This document shows, one piece after another, positions 1-6,722 of a stretch of DNA of 10,264 bases (positions are counted from its first letter, which is position 1; each line of letters opens with the position of its first letter). The position numbers and the translations under genes were made by a program. Origin of the DNA: HGM13006 sp964527315 (GTDB lineage Bacteria > Bacillota > Clostridia > Oscillospirales > Oscillospiraceae); assembly GCA_964527315.1 (NCBI GenBank), contig CAZGOQ010000083.1:1-10264 (forward strand). The letters run 5' to 3'. The notes under the pieces are model-generated. The model saw only the letters and a list, made by a program, of their open reading frames with translations. It made no database searches and had not been told where the DNA came from.

Positions 1-310
1 CGGCGTCCGCCTTGAGCTTTTGCAGGATCATGGCGGAGATCTCCTGGGGCGTGTATTTTTTGCCGTCCACGGAGACTTTCTCGTCGGTGCCCATCTTCCG
101 CTTGATGGAAGCGATGGTGCGGTCAGGATTCTGGATGGCCTGACGCTTTGCGACCTGGCCAACCATGCGTTCACCGCTCTTGGAAAATGCCACAACAGAA
201 GGGGTCGTGCGGCTTCCCTCCGCGTTGGCGATGACCACCGGCTCGCCGCCTTCCATCACAGCGACGCAGCTGTTGGTGGTACCCAAATCAATACCAATAA
301 TTTTAGACAT
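1..310 (-). CDS. dnaK: Chaperone protein DnaK (Hsp70), N-terminal fragment cut by the window edge
   Basis: Only the first 103 codons are in the window; the gene runs off the left edge. The protein begins MSKIIGIDLGTTNSCVAV, the phosphate-1 loop of the Hsp70 nucleotide-binding domain. The lysine known to be essential for ATP hydrolysis in this family is present at residue 70 (SIKRKMG), and the NAEGSRTTPSVVAF stretch at 28-42 is typical. DnaK is the ATP-driven cytoplasmic chaperone that folds nascent and stress-damaged proteins, with GrpE as nucleotide exchange factor. The ATG is supported by a strong GAGGAGG ribosome binding site six bases upstream. It lies 70 bases downstream of grpE with no convincing promoter or terminator between, so it is most likely transcribed from the CIRCE-controlled hrcA promoter. 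dnaJ would be expected next, outside the window. Identity is close to certain; only the end is missing. Confidence 0.98.
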   Translation of the reverse strand, partial: MSKIIGIDLGTTNSCVAVMEGGEPVVIANAEGSRTTPSVVAFSKSGERMVGQVAKRQAIQNPDRTIASIKRKMGTDEKVSVDGKKYTPQEISAMILQKLKADA

Positions 311-316
311 AACAAG

Positions 317-325
317 TTCCTCCTC
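317..325 (-). promoter_or_regulatory. Ribosome binding site of dnaK
   Basis: On the minus strand this reads GAGGAGGAA, nearly a full complement of the 16S rRNA 3' end, and sits six bases before the dnaK ATG. It is stronger than most other sites in this window, which fits the high DnaK expression expected under stress. Confidence 0.8.
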
Positions 326-380
326 TATAATGATAAATTTTTTTACAAGGTTGTGAAACGGTCAATCTGGCCGGAATCCT

Positions 381-941
381 TTAATTGGCGGTCTGCACCA
401 TGGCATGGCGAATCACCTTGCCGCCCATAGAAAAACCTTTTTGAAGTACCTGAACAATTTCGCCCTCTTCGTATTGATCATCTTCAATGTGCATGACTGC
501 ATTATGAAGTTCCGGATCAAACATGTCGCCGGGTTGGCCATAAACCTCAACCTCCAGCTTGTTCAGGATCTCCAGCAGACCGGTCATGGTCATCTCCACG
601 CCCTTTTTATAGGCGGTATCAGCAGTTTCCTGCTCCAAAGCGCGGCTCAGGTTGTCATATACTGGGAGGAATTTCTCTACAGCATGGGCCTTGCCGTCCC
701 GGAACAAAGAATCCTTTTCCTTCTGGGAGCGCTTACGGAAGTTGTCATATTCCGCTGCCAGACGCAGGAAGTTTTCGTGCTCCTTTTTCAGTTCCTCCTG
801 AGCCTTCAAAAGCGGGTCGGGCGCTTCCGGCTCCGGAGACTCAGCAGGCGGTGCTTCGGATTCCACCGTTTCCTCTGCTTCTGGAGCCGGTTCGATAGGA
901 AGTTCTTCCTGCTGCGTGGTATCTTTCTTTTCTTCGTCCAT
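381..941 (-). CDS. grpE: GrpE, nucleotide exchange factor of DnaK
   Basis: The product has 186 residues. An acidic, Pro/Glu-rich disordered N-terminus (about 1-43) is followed by a charged helix predicted to be coiled coil (about 44-90, with EYDNFRKRSQKEK). After a helical bundle comes the C-terminal beta domain carrying the GrpE signature: FDPELHNAVMHIEDD, then GEIVQVLQKGFSMGGKVIRHAMV. GrpE dimers open the DnaK nucleotide cleft to release ADP in the cytoplasm. I chose the ATG at 941 because AGGAGGA (957-951) lies nine bases upstream; the in-frame TTG three codons earlier abuts that site and is too close. The ribosome binding site lies inside the last codons of hrcA, and the hrcA stop precedes this ATG by only five bases, so translational coupling with hrcA is likely. 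It is the second gene of the hrcA-grpE-dnaK operon. Confidence 0.97.
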   Translation of the reverse strand: MDEEKKDTTQQEELPIEPAPEAEETVESEAPPAESPEPEAPDPLLKAQEELKKEHENFLRLAAEYDNFRKRSQKEKDSLFRDGKAHAVEKFLPVYDNLSRALEQETADTAYKKGVEMTMTGLLEILNKLEVEVYGQPGDMFDPELHNAVMHIEDDQYEEGEIVQVLQKGFSMGGKVIRHAMVQTAN

Positions 942-946
942 CTCAA

Positions 947-2029
947 TCAATCCTCCTGTTTCGGGATATCGGAAAGTGTATTCGCAACAGTCTCAGCAGA
1001 AGGCGGCAATGCCTTTGAAAACATCTTGCCCAGACCTTCGGCAAAATATGAGAGTTTTGCGGCTACCTGCGCGTAATCCATACGGGTGGGGCCAACAACG
1101 CCGAGCATTCCCTGCATTCCATCTCCCAGGTCATAGCGCGCCATCACGACGCTGGTGTCTTTTAATGCCTGAGAGACATTTTCCGGTCCAACCAGGATCT
1201 TGACCTGCGTGTCCTCCTCGGGAACAGGCAGCGCAGCAATGGTTTCCGCATCCAGATGGGAAATCAGTTCACTGGCTTTGCTTACGTCCTGATATTCCGG
1301 ATGCCCCAGCAATTTGGTCTGCCCGGTCACATAAACGTTATTTTTCTGTTCCTCTGTCAACAGAGACACGGTATAGTCCACGATAACGGAAACCAGACTG
1401 GCCGCAGTTCCGGCGTTTTTCTGGATCTTGCTCAAAAGTTGCGGCGTGATCTCCTCCGCGCTCAGGTCGGTCAGACTGGCGTTCAGCACAGCCGTCAGGC
1501 TCTTCAGATCCTGGAGATCCACGTTGACCGGCAACTTGATCAGCTTGTTGCGAACTGCTTCGGTGTTGGTCAGCAGCACCAGAATAAAACTGTGGGGCGC
1601 GGTTTGGATCAATTCAAAGTGCGAGATTGTCACAGCGCGGCTTTTGGTGGAAACAGCATAGGCCGGGAGATTAGTTAAGCCGGAAATCAGCTGTCCGACC
1701 TGAGCGATGGCCTTGTCGAATTCCTGAAGCCGGTCACCCATGGCGCTGCTCAAACTCTGGGCTTCATCCCGGGAGATGCGATAACTCTGCATCAACTCGT
1801 CGATATAGAAGCGATAGCCGGAGGGGGATGGGATGCGCCCGGCAGAGGTATGAGGCTGTTCCAACAGGCCCTGCTCTGTCAAACAGGCAAGTTCGTTACG
1901 GATGGTCGCAGAGGAGAAACTCATATCCGGCATGGCGGCGATGGCTTTTGAACCCACCGGTTCGGCGGTTACAATATACTGATCCACCACAGCGCGAAGG
2001 ATCTTTTTCTGCCGCTCCGTCAATTCCAT
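947..2029 (-). CDS. hrcA: HrcA, heat-inducible transcriptional repressor
   Basis: The product has 360 residues, a usual length for HrcA. The N-terminal winged-helix domain (about 1-80) contains the family hallmarks QYIVTAEPVGSKAIA, SSATIRNELACL and LLEQPHTSAGRIPSPSGYRFYID. The rest is the HrcA dimerisation and GAF-like region, ending with GDGMQGMLGVVGPTRMDYAQV, which matches the conserved C-terminal block. HrcA binds the CIRCE inverted repeat and represses chaperone genes; in studied Bacillota its activity depends on GroEL, so misfolded protein titrates the chaperone and relieves repression. The ATG has a good AGAGGTGA site just upstream. A perfect CIRCE lies 20 bases before the start, so this is an autoregulated first gene of the hrcA-grpE-dnaK operon. 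Its 3' end carries the grpE ribosome binding site. Confidence 0.97.
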   Translation of the reverse strand: MELTERQKKILRAVVDQYIVTAEPVGSKAIAAMPDMSFSSATIRNELACLTEQGLLEQPHTSAGRIPSPSGYRFYIDELMQSYRISRDEAQSLSSAMGDRLQEFDKAIAQVGQLISGLTNLPAYAVSTKSRAVTISHFELIQTAPHSFILVLLTNTEAVRNKLIKLPVNVDLQDLKSLTAVLNASLTDLSAEEITPQLLSKIQKNAGTAASLVSVIVDYTVSLLTEEQKNNVYVTGQTKLLGHPEYQDVSKASELISHLDAETIAALPVPEEDTQVKILVGPENVSQALKDTSVVMARYDLGDGMQGMLGVVGPTRMDYAQVAAKLSYFAEGLGKMFSKALPPSAETVANTLSDIPKQED

Positions 2030-2049
2030 TTTCTTTCACCTCTGTTGCT

Positions 2050-2076
2050 TTAGCACTCCGCAACTCTGAGTGCTAA
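2050..2076. promoter_or_regulatory. CIRCE operator for HrcA
   Basis: The sequence is a perfect match to the CIRCE consensus: TTAGCACTC, nine spacer bases, then GAGTGCTAA. Both nine-base arms pair without mismatch. It lies between the hrcA promoter and the hrcA ribosome binding site and overlaps the expected transcription start, so HrcA bound here should block initiation of the whole hrcA-grpE-dnaK transcript. Confidence 0.98.
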
Positions 2077-2080
2077 AATA

Positions 2081-2109
2081 AATTTACCACTACTTTGGGA
2101 GAATGTCAA
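2081..2109 (-). promoter_or_regulatory. Sigma-A type promoter of the hrcA-grpE-dnaK operon
   Basis: On the minus strand a consensus -35 TTGACA (2109-2104) is followed after 17 bases by TAAATT (2086-2081), four of six matches to the -10 consensus. The predicted start, about seven bases further on, falls inside the CIRCE element. This matches the vegetative-sigma plus CIRCE arrangement known from other Bacillota. Confidence 0.8.
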
Positions 2110-2146
2110 TAGGCGATTATGAATAAATTTGAAACATTTTCTGATT

Positions 2147-2191
2147 CAAGAAAAAATGTCGCCGCGGCAGCCATATGGCCACCACGGCGGC
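2147..2191 (-). terminator. Intrinsic terminator after the membrane protein gene
   Basis: On the minus strand a GC-rich stem with arms of about 15 bases (2191-2177 and 2172-2158, one mismatch and a few G-U pairs) closes on an ATAT loop. It is followed by a run of six T after one A, then CTTG. It begins 14 bases after the membrane protein stop and separates that gene from the hrcA operon. Confidence 0.82.
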
Positions 2192-2205
2192 ATCATAAAA
2201 TGCAT

Positions 2206-2997
2206 TCAGGAAACATCGGGTTTCGAAAGGACTGGCTGAGAAGGCAAATTGGACTTTCTGGGATGCAGCAGGCAAAGAACGACGGGCAAAAGCCACAGGC
2301 AGAAGCCGATGGTTTCCAAAATTGAAACAATACTGCCGTCTGCGATGCCGTCGGCCAGAGAGACGGCGGAAAAAAAGATCGCAGCCATCGAATAGAACAT
2401 GGTTCGGCGGGGTTTCCCGGCGGAAAAGGCAAAGCCAGTGCTCTGATAGAACGCCATCACGACAAAAATCAAACCGAAGAGTCTGGGAAAATAATCCAGG
2501 ATCATGGGATCGGTGCTCCAGTTCCGAAAATCGAAAACCAGTTTCAGCAGCAGATACAGGTCGGGGATCAGTTCTGCCGGGGGAACAGGCTTGCAGTTGT
2601 TTCTGCGCAGCGTGGTAACGCCGATCAGGCAAAAGCCGGACAAAAGCCCCAGCAGTAAAATCAGTGGGGAGATAAAACTTGCGCCGGCGGAAAGTTCTTT
2701 GCCAAACTTCCAGCCTGCCGATACGATCAGGAGAAACGCTGCGGCATAGGAAACGGCGGCAAGCCCGTTGCCGTATTGCAGCACATCCGAGGCGCCGCTT
2801 CGACCGGGCGCACAGACAGACAGCACAAGAAAAACCAGCAGGAACAGAACACTGGTGGCAATCAGCAGCCAGACGGAAATGTGATCCGCCACCGCCAAAC
2901 CCTGGGCGTCTACACCGGCGGTCAAATTCCAAAGCCGAAGCCCCAGACCGCAGACAGCGGCGGCAGCAAGGGCAAAAAGATAAATGCATTTTCGCAT
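2206..2997 (-). CDS. Multi-pass membrane protein of unknown function
   Basis: The product has 263 residues and I do not recognise its family. It is very hydrophobic, with about seven likely membrane-spanning segments: roughly residues 2-22, 42-66, 80-100, 108-130, 168-188, 195-215 and 218-243. Short charged loops separate them; one near residue 130 reads TLRRNNCK and the C-terminal tail is polar (HPRKSN). No catalytic motif, ATP-binding motif or substrate signature was seen. I chose the ATG at 2997 because AAGGAG lies upstream (11 bases, slightly long) and MRKCIYLFALAAAA makes a normal first membrane segment; an in-frame ATG at 3042 has no ribosome binding site. A strong terminator follows it. 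It lies 204 bases downstream of icd with no terminator seen between, so partial cotranscription with icd is possible, though an extended -10 promoter is also present. A real gene on codon structure, signals and topology; function unknown. Confidence 0.8.
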   Translation of the reverse strand: MRKCIYLFALAAAAVCGLGLRLWNLTAGVDAQGLAVADHISVWLLIATSVLFLLVFLVLSVCAPGRSGASDVLQYGNGLAAVSYAAAFLLIVSAGWKFGKELSAGASFISPLILLLGLLSGFCLIGVTTLRRNNCKPVPPAELIPDLYLLLKLVFDFRNWSTDPMILDYFPRLFGLIFVVMAFYQSTGFAFSAGKPRRTMFYSMAAIFFSAVSLADGIADGSIVSILETIGFCLWLLPVVLCLLHPRKSNLPSQPVLSKPDVS

Positions 2998-3201
2998 GGA
3001 ACAGGGAACTCCTTTCGTGCGCAAGATCAGGATTTTTATCATAGCAGATTTTGCATGTCTTGGAAAGAGGCAATTATTTTTTGTGCAAAACTCTGTGGAA
3101 TAAGTGGAAAAATGTTTACATAAAAAATTTTGATGAAATAAAGCGATACAACTTCATGCTTTTTACACAGCTGGTCAACATAAAAATTCGAATGCAGAAA
3201 C
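2998..3201. other. AT-rich spacer between icd and the membrane protein gene
   Basis: This 204-base gap is noticeably more AT-rich than the flanking genes. I see no GC-rich hairpin that could end icd transcription, and no supported small gene. Apart from the weak extended -10 promoter near its left end, I assign nothing to it. Confidence 0.5.
3038..3066 (-). promoter_or_regulatory. Possible extended -10 promoter of the membrane protein gene
   Basis: On the minus strand TGCTATGAT (ending at 3038) fits an extended -10 element (TGn plus TATGAT, five of six). The -35 position 17 bases upstream reads TTTCCA, only a weak match. It would give a leader of about 35 bases before the chosen ATG. Confidence 0.4.
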
Positions 3202-4410
3202 TCAGCCATAAAGTTCGCGCAGTTTTTCTCCAACAGCGTCCAAAAAAGCGGAAGAGGAGAGTTTGACTGCCTTTCCCCTTTCCCACAGAGGAACCAGATC
3301 GCCGGTCAACCGCCCCTCCCGGATGACCCCCAGACAGGCCTGCTCCAGTGTGTCTGCAAAAGCGGTCAAATCAGAAAGGCTGTCCTTTTCGCCCCGCTTC
3401 CGCAGCGCACCGCCCCAGGCGAAGATCGTTGCAACAGGATTGGTAGAGGTTTCCTCGCCGGCAAGGTACTTATAATAGTGGCGGGTGACGGTGCCGTGGG
3501 CGGCTTCGTATTCGTAGTTCCCCTCCGGCGAAACGAGCACAGAGGTCATCATGGCCAGAGAGCCGAAAGCGGTGGAAACCATGTCGCTCATCACATCGCC
3601 GTCATAGTTTTTCAGCGCCCATACCATGCCGCCCTCCGAGCGGATCACACGGGCCACCGCGTCATCAATGAGGGTATAAAAATAGGTCAGTCCTGCGCGT
3701 TCAAACTGCGTTTGATATTCCGTTTCATATATTTTCTGGAAAATATCCCGGAACGCGCCGTCGTACTGCTTGGCGATGGTGTCCTTGGCGGAGAACCAGA
3801 GATCCTGATGGGTAGAGAGGGCATAAGAAAAGCAGCTTCGGGCAAAGGATTCAATGGAGGAATCCTTGTTATACTGTCCGGTCAAAACACCGCCGCACTC
3901 GAAATCATAGATGGACTCCCGGGTTTCCGTGCCGTCTTTTGCCGTGAACACCAATTCGGCTTTGCCCTGGGGCACACGCAGTTCCGCAGCCCTGTAGACG
4001 TCGCCATAGGCATGGCGGGCCACGGTGATAGGCTTCTTCCAGGTTTTGACCACCGGGGAGATGCCCTCCACCAGAATGGGCGCCCGGAATACCGTGCCGT
4101 CCAGCATGGCCCGGATGGTGCCGTTGGGACTCTTCCACATTTTGTGCAGCTTGTATTCTGTCATCCTCGCCCTGTTGGGGGTAATGGTGGCACACTTGAC
4201 CGCAACGCCGTATTTCTTTGTGGCTTCGGCGGCGTCCTTTGTAACCTGATCGCCGGTCTCGTCCCGATGGAGCAGTCCCAAATCGTAGTATTCCGTCTTT
4301 AAATCCACAAAGGGAAGGATCAGTTTTTCTTTGATCTCTTTCCAGAGAATGCGGGTCATTTCATCGCCGTCCATTTCCACCAGCGGCGTCAGCATTTTGA
4401 TTTTTTCCAC
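3202..4410 (-). CDS. icd: NADP-dependent isocitrate dehydrogenase, eukaryote-like homodimeric subfamily
   Basis: The 402-residue cytoplasmic enzyme oxidatively decarboxylates isocitrate to 2-oxoglutarate, making NADPH and the carbon skeleton for glutamate. It aligns by eye over its full length with human IDH1/IDH2 rather than with the E. coli type. Visible landmarks are VEMDGDEMTR (11-20), the substrate segment ITPNRARMTEYKL then KSPNGTIRAMLDGTVFRAPI (76-112), and RHAYGDVYR (132-140), holding equivalents of IDH1 Arg132 and Tyr139. Lys209 matches catalytic Lys212, and Asp249, Asp272 and Asp276 match the metal ligands (IDDAVAR, YDGDVMSD). EAAHGTVTRHY (302-312) keeps the Arg-His pair that recognises the NADP 2'-phosphate. 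The start is GTG, chosen because GGAGGG lies seven bases upstream; the in-frame ATG at 4395 has no such site. It has its own promoter; no other TCA-cycle gene is nearby. Confidence 0.96.
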   Translation of the reverse strand: MEKIKMLTPLVEMDGDEMTRILWKEIKEKLILPFVDLKTEYYDLGLLHRDETGDQVTKDAAEATKKYGVAVKCATITPNRARMTEYKLHKMWKSPNGTIRAMLDGTVFRAPILVEGISPVVKTWKKPITVARHAYGDVYRAAELRVPQGKAELVFTAKDGTETRESIYDFECGGVLTGQYNKDSSIESFARSCFSYALSTHQDLWFSAKDTIAKQYDGAFRDIFQKIYETEYQTQFERAGLTYFYTLIDDAVARVIRSEGGMVWALKNYDGDVMSDMVSTAFGSLAMMTSVLVSPEGNYEYEAAHGTVTRHYYKYLAGEETSTNPVATIFAWGGALRKRGEKDSLSDLTAFADTLEQACLGVIREGRLTGDLVPLWERGKAVKLSSSAFLDAVGEKLRELYG

Positions 4411-4417
4411 GAAACAG

Positions 4418-4423
4418 CCCTCC
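4418..4423 (-). promoter_or_regulatory. Ribosome binding site that sets the icd GTG start
   Basis: On the minus strand GGAGGG lies seven bases before the GTG at 4410. The first in-frame ATG is five codons further on, 22 bases from this site, so the GTG is the better start. Confidence 0.75.
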
Positions 4424-4440
4424 AGCTTTCATTTTTGTAT

Positions 4441-4469
4441 ATTATACAGGTTTTTTGAAAAATTTACAT
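4441..4469 (-). promoter_or_regulatory. Promoter of icd
   Basis: On the minus strand a perfect TATAAT (4446-4441) lies about 30 bases before the icd start codon. The -35 region is poor: TGTAAA at a 16-base spacing matches three of six positions. The -10 is convincing and the pair as a whole moderate; activator help is possible. Confidence 0.55.
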
Positions 4470-4530
4470 CGGCTAATTGCACAAAGACGGCAGCTTTTTT
4501 CGGGCGATTACAGTCGGCCTTTCACGGCGC

Positions 4531-4578
4531 AGAAGAAAAGAAAGGGCACACTGCAAAATGCGATTTTGCAGTGTGCCC
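4531..4578 (-). terminator. Strong intrinsic terminator after the solute-binding protein gene
   Basis: A perfect 16-base-pair stem (4578-4563 with 4559-4544) closes on a three-base loop and on the minus strand is followed by a T-rich tail, TTTCTTTTCTTC. It begins 16 bases after the solute-binding protein stop and isolates that gene from icd. The unbroken 16-bp stem is the longest hairpin in the window. Confidence 0.9.
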
Positions 4579-4594
4579 AAGATTGTTTGCGGAA

Positions 4595-6394
4595 TCAACG
4601 CTCGCCAGCAAGGAACTCGTCGTAAGCGTTCTGATAGGTGTCAATGACAGTTTGCAGTCCCATATCCAGAACCGTCTGCACATAGGTGTCCCAGTTGGCG
4701 TCATTCAGTTCAGCGGCACCGTCCAGGAACTTCATGGCCTCGGTAGGCGCATAGGTCAGCGCATCGGATTCCGCAGCAGAGACGGCGTCGGTTTCCTCAG
4801 CGGTCAGCACGATAGCAGAGGGATATCTCCGGTCACTGTTGGAGTCCTCGATGGTCCACAGCTTGACGGCGTCCAGGCCGGTCTGAGGGAAGGTGGCCAA
4901 CAGCATATCGTTGTCCACATAGAAGCTGGCGAAGCGCAGCATAGTGAACAGCTGCTGTGCCATCTCCGCGTTGGGAGCGTTCCGGCCGGTCACGGTTACA
5001 GGCTGATCCCAGTCGAACACGGGGGTGTCGCCGTCCATGTGATAACTCTCGCCCTCGACGCCATAGTTGCCGAGGTAGTAGCCGTCCAGCGTCCAGAAGT
5101 AATTCTCCCACTGGCAGACCAACTCCGGCTGCTTACAGGTAGAGGACATGGAGAAGCCGGCATTGGTGGCAACCAGAGCGACCTCATCGTTCCAAACATA
5201 GGTGGCGGAGGGATCCTGAGTGACGCGGGGCATGGCCTGAACCTTCAGATCCGGGTTGTCAGTTCCGTAGGTATCCACGATCTCCTCGATCTTATCCGCG
5301 TTGGATTGCCAGATACCGATGGTGCCATCCGCCTGATACTGATTCTGCACCATGCGGTCAGTGTCCAGAGACAGATAATCCCGGTAGATGATTCCCTCGT
5401 CCATCATCTGAATCACCCACTCCAGATACTCGCGGTAGCCGTCAGTGATCCAGCCGGAGGTAACTTCGTCATCATAACGGAAAATATTGGAGGTAATCTG
5501 GGTCATAAAGCCATCGCCCTTAAGAGCGGGAATCGCGGTATCAAAGGCAGCCTCCAGCCCGACCGTTCCATCCGTCATATAGATGGTATTGGGCACCTGG
5601 AATTTGTCATGAATTTCGCGGCAGTAATCGGTAAATTCATCAAGGGGAATCAAATCGCCGGACCATTCCCAGCCGAGTTCCTCGATCCAGTCTCCGCGGG
5701 TCACAAAGCCGTTGCCGGAATAGGTGCCGTCCTTGATCTGATGGAACGCCAGAGTCTTGCCGTCAATCAGCGTACCCTCCGCAGTGGCGTCTGCCAGAGT
5801 TTCCAGCACAGCCGCGTAGTTGGGCATATTTTCGTCGATATATTGGCCGATGTCCTGGATCACGCCATCCTCATAGGCCTTGGTCAGACCGGCGGTGCCG
5901 CCGGAACCATAGTACTCCATTGCGGGGATCAGGTCGCAATAGTCGCCGCCGGCAACCATCACGTTGAACTGCTCATTGATGGAGGAATCGCTGACTTCGA
6001 CGAATTCCAGCTTTACGCCGGTGGCTTCCTCGGCAGCGGAGAGGGCGTTGTAATTGTAATTGGAGTCCATGTAGTCCTGATACCCGGGAATATAATAGTA
6101 GATGGAGATGCTGTTATCGCCCTCCAGCGGGTAGGAGATATACTCCTTGGCCATGGCCTCAAAGGGGTCTGCAACGGTCACGGCGACGGTAGCGCCCTCA
6201 TTGCCCTCTACGGTGGAGTCGGCGGCGACTACGTTTTCAGCGGGCGCAGTCGGGGCCTCAGATACTTCCGGTGCGCTGGACTCGGAAACCGGAGCCGAAC
6301 TCGATGCGCTGCTCGCATCGCCACACGCGGCAAGACCGCATGTGATGAGCAGTGTCATCACCAGAAGCAGGGAAAGAAATTTTACCTTTTTCAT
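4595..6394 (-). CDS. Extracellular solute-binding lipoprotein (ABC-type, sugar-like family 1)
   Basis: The product has 599 residues. It begins with a lipoprotein signal peptide: MKKVK, a hydrophobic core, and the lipobox LAAC with the modified cysteine at residue 24. A Ser/Ala/Glu-rich linker (about 25-80) would span the cell wall. The remainder looks like a periplasmic-binding-protein fold of the family 1 (YtcQ/LipO-like) class: SISIYYYIPGY near 95, an early-lobe segment EQFNVMVAGGDYCDLIPAMEYYG (about 141-163), and many Trp, Tyr and Asp residues typical of carbohydrate or oligosaccharide binders. It should be tethered to the outer face of the membrane and deliver ligand to an ABC permease, but no permease or ATPase gene is adjacent, and it has its own promoters and terminator. 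The ATG follows AAAGGAG by eight bases; a longer reading back to 6538 lacks any signal. The ligand cannot be read from sequence; the general class is fairly sure. Confidence 0.88.
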   Translation of the reverse strand: MKKVKFLSLLLVMTLLITCGLAACGDASSASSSAPVSESSAPEVSEAPTAPAENVVAADSTVEGNEGATVAVTVADPFEAMAKEYISYPLEGDNSISIYYYIPGYQDYMDSNYNYNALSAAEEATGVKLEFVEVSDSSINEQFNVMVAGGDYCDLIPAMEYYGSGGTAGLTKAYEDGVIQDIGQYIDENMPNYAAVLETLADATAEGTLIDGKTLAFHQIKDGTYSGNGFVTRGDWIEELGWEWSGDLIPLDEFTDYCREIHDKFQVPNTIYMTDGTVGLEAAFDTAIPALKGDGFMTQITSNIFRYDDEVTSGWITDGYREYLEWVIQMMDEGIIYRDYLSLDTDRMVQNQYQADGTIGIWQSNADKIEEIVDTYGTDNPDLKVQAMPRVTQDPSATYVWNDEVALVATNAGFSMSSTCKQPELVCQWENYFWTLDGYYLGNYGVEGESYHMDGDTPVFDWDQPVTVTGRNAPNAEMAQQLFTMLRFASFYVDNDMLLATFPQTGLDAVKLWTIEDSNSDRRYPSAIVLTAEETDAVSAAESDALTYAPTEAMKFLDGAAELNDANWDTYVQTVLDMGLQTVIDTYQNAYDEFLAGER

Positions 6395-6446
6395 GTTGTG
6401 TTCTCCTTTCAAAAATAACGAAAATGGCGCCAAAATGTCCGTTTGC

Positions 6447-6476
6447 ATTATAGAACAACTTTCCAGGCAGGAGCAA
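6447..6476 (-). promoter_or_regulatory. Proximal promoter candidate (P2) of the solute-binding protein gene
   Basis: On the minus strand TTGCTC (6476-6471, four of six) and a perfect TATAAT (6452-6447) are separated by 18 bases. It would give a leader of about 45 bases. Its -35 abuts the first ATTCCA repeat. Confidence 0.5.
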
Positions 6477-6495
6477 TTCCATTTGGTGCGCAGCA

Positions 6496-6512
6496 GATTC
6501 CACTTTGGAATC
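6496..6512. repeat. Inverted repeat in the solute-binding protein upstream region
   Basis: GATTCCA and TGGAATC form perfect seven-base arms around a CTT spacer. It lies 20 bases upstream of the P2 -35 and inside the leader made from P1. It could be a protein operator or a small RNA hairpin; the sequence does not decide which. Confidence 0.5.
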
Positions 6513-6569
6513 GAACGGTGCAGAATGCATACATACAACGCAACACTTTAGAAACACATTCGCAGAATA

Positions 6570-6598
6570 ACTATACAAAAGAAAGGTAATTCTGTCAA
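6570..6598 (-). promoter_or_regulatory. Distal promoter (P1) of the solute-binding protein gene
   Basis: On the minus strand a consensus TTGACA (6598-6593) and TATAGT (6575-6570, five of six) are separated by exactly 17 bases, with a T-rich stretch just upstream. It is a better match than P2 and would give a leader of about 170 bases. Confidence 0.72.
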
Positions 6599-6680
6599 CT
6601 CTCCAGCAAAAAAAGACAGTGTACAAGACAAAAAGACACAAAAGGAGGACATAAACGCACAGAGAAGGCGCAGGGAGTAC

Positions 6681-6716
6681 AAAAAGCCACAGCCATTTGG
6701 GTTCCCGGGCTGTGGC
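6681..6716 (-). terminator. Intrinsic terminator after tyrA
   Basis: On the minus strand GCCACAGCC (6716-6708) pairs perfectly with GGCTGTGGC (6694-6686) around a 13-base loop, followed at once by five T. It begins six bases after the tyrA stop. Confidence 0.88.
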
Positions 6717-6722
6717 GGATAT

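Larger units (their letters stand above)
6395..6680. other. Long upstream region of the solute-binding protein gene
   Basis: Together with the tyrA terminator this fills 328 bases without a gene. It holds two candidate minus-strand promoters, a seven-base-pair inverted repeat (6496-6512), a direct repeat of ATTCCA blocks 21 bases apart (6476 and 6497), and the palindrome TGGCGCCA (6425-6432). No small ORF with a ribosome binding site was found, and no known riboswitch was recognised. Confidence 0.55.

Noticed and set aside
330..365. Second promoter directly upstream of dnaK
   Set aside because: A TTGACC lies on the minus strand at 365-360, but no acceptable -10 occurs at 16 to 19 bases; the nearest TATCAT is 24 bases away.
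942..950. TTG start of grpE three codons upstream of the ATG
   Set aside because: The AGGAGGA site touches this TTG, leaving no spacing for initiation, while the ATG at 941 has a normal nine-base spacing.
3090..3170. DnaA-box-like sequences in an AT-rich gap (TTATTCCACA and TTTTACACA), as a possible origin
   Set aside because: The first has an extra base and the second two mismatches to TTATCCACA. There is no cluster and no dnaA, dnaN or partition gene nearby.
3044..3201. Terminator for icd
   Set aside because: Only AT-only pairings such as TTTTTA with TAAAAA were found; none is GC-rich enough to call.
3478..4302. A 274-codon plus-strand frame opposite icd
   Set aside because: It is a shadow of icd, which matches its family along its full length.
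4471..4530. Possible second terminator ahead of icd, suggested by a run of T at about 4495-4500 on the plus strand
   Set aside because: No stem longer than three pairs precedes the T run, and no plus-strand gene ends there.
4331..6418. A 695-codon open frame on the plus strand opposite the solute-binding protein gene
   Set aside because: It is the complement of a gene with a clear signal peptide, ribosome binding site, promoter and terminator. The plus-strand product has no family features and no ribosome binding site.
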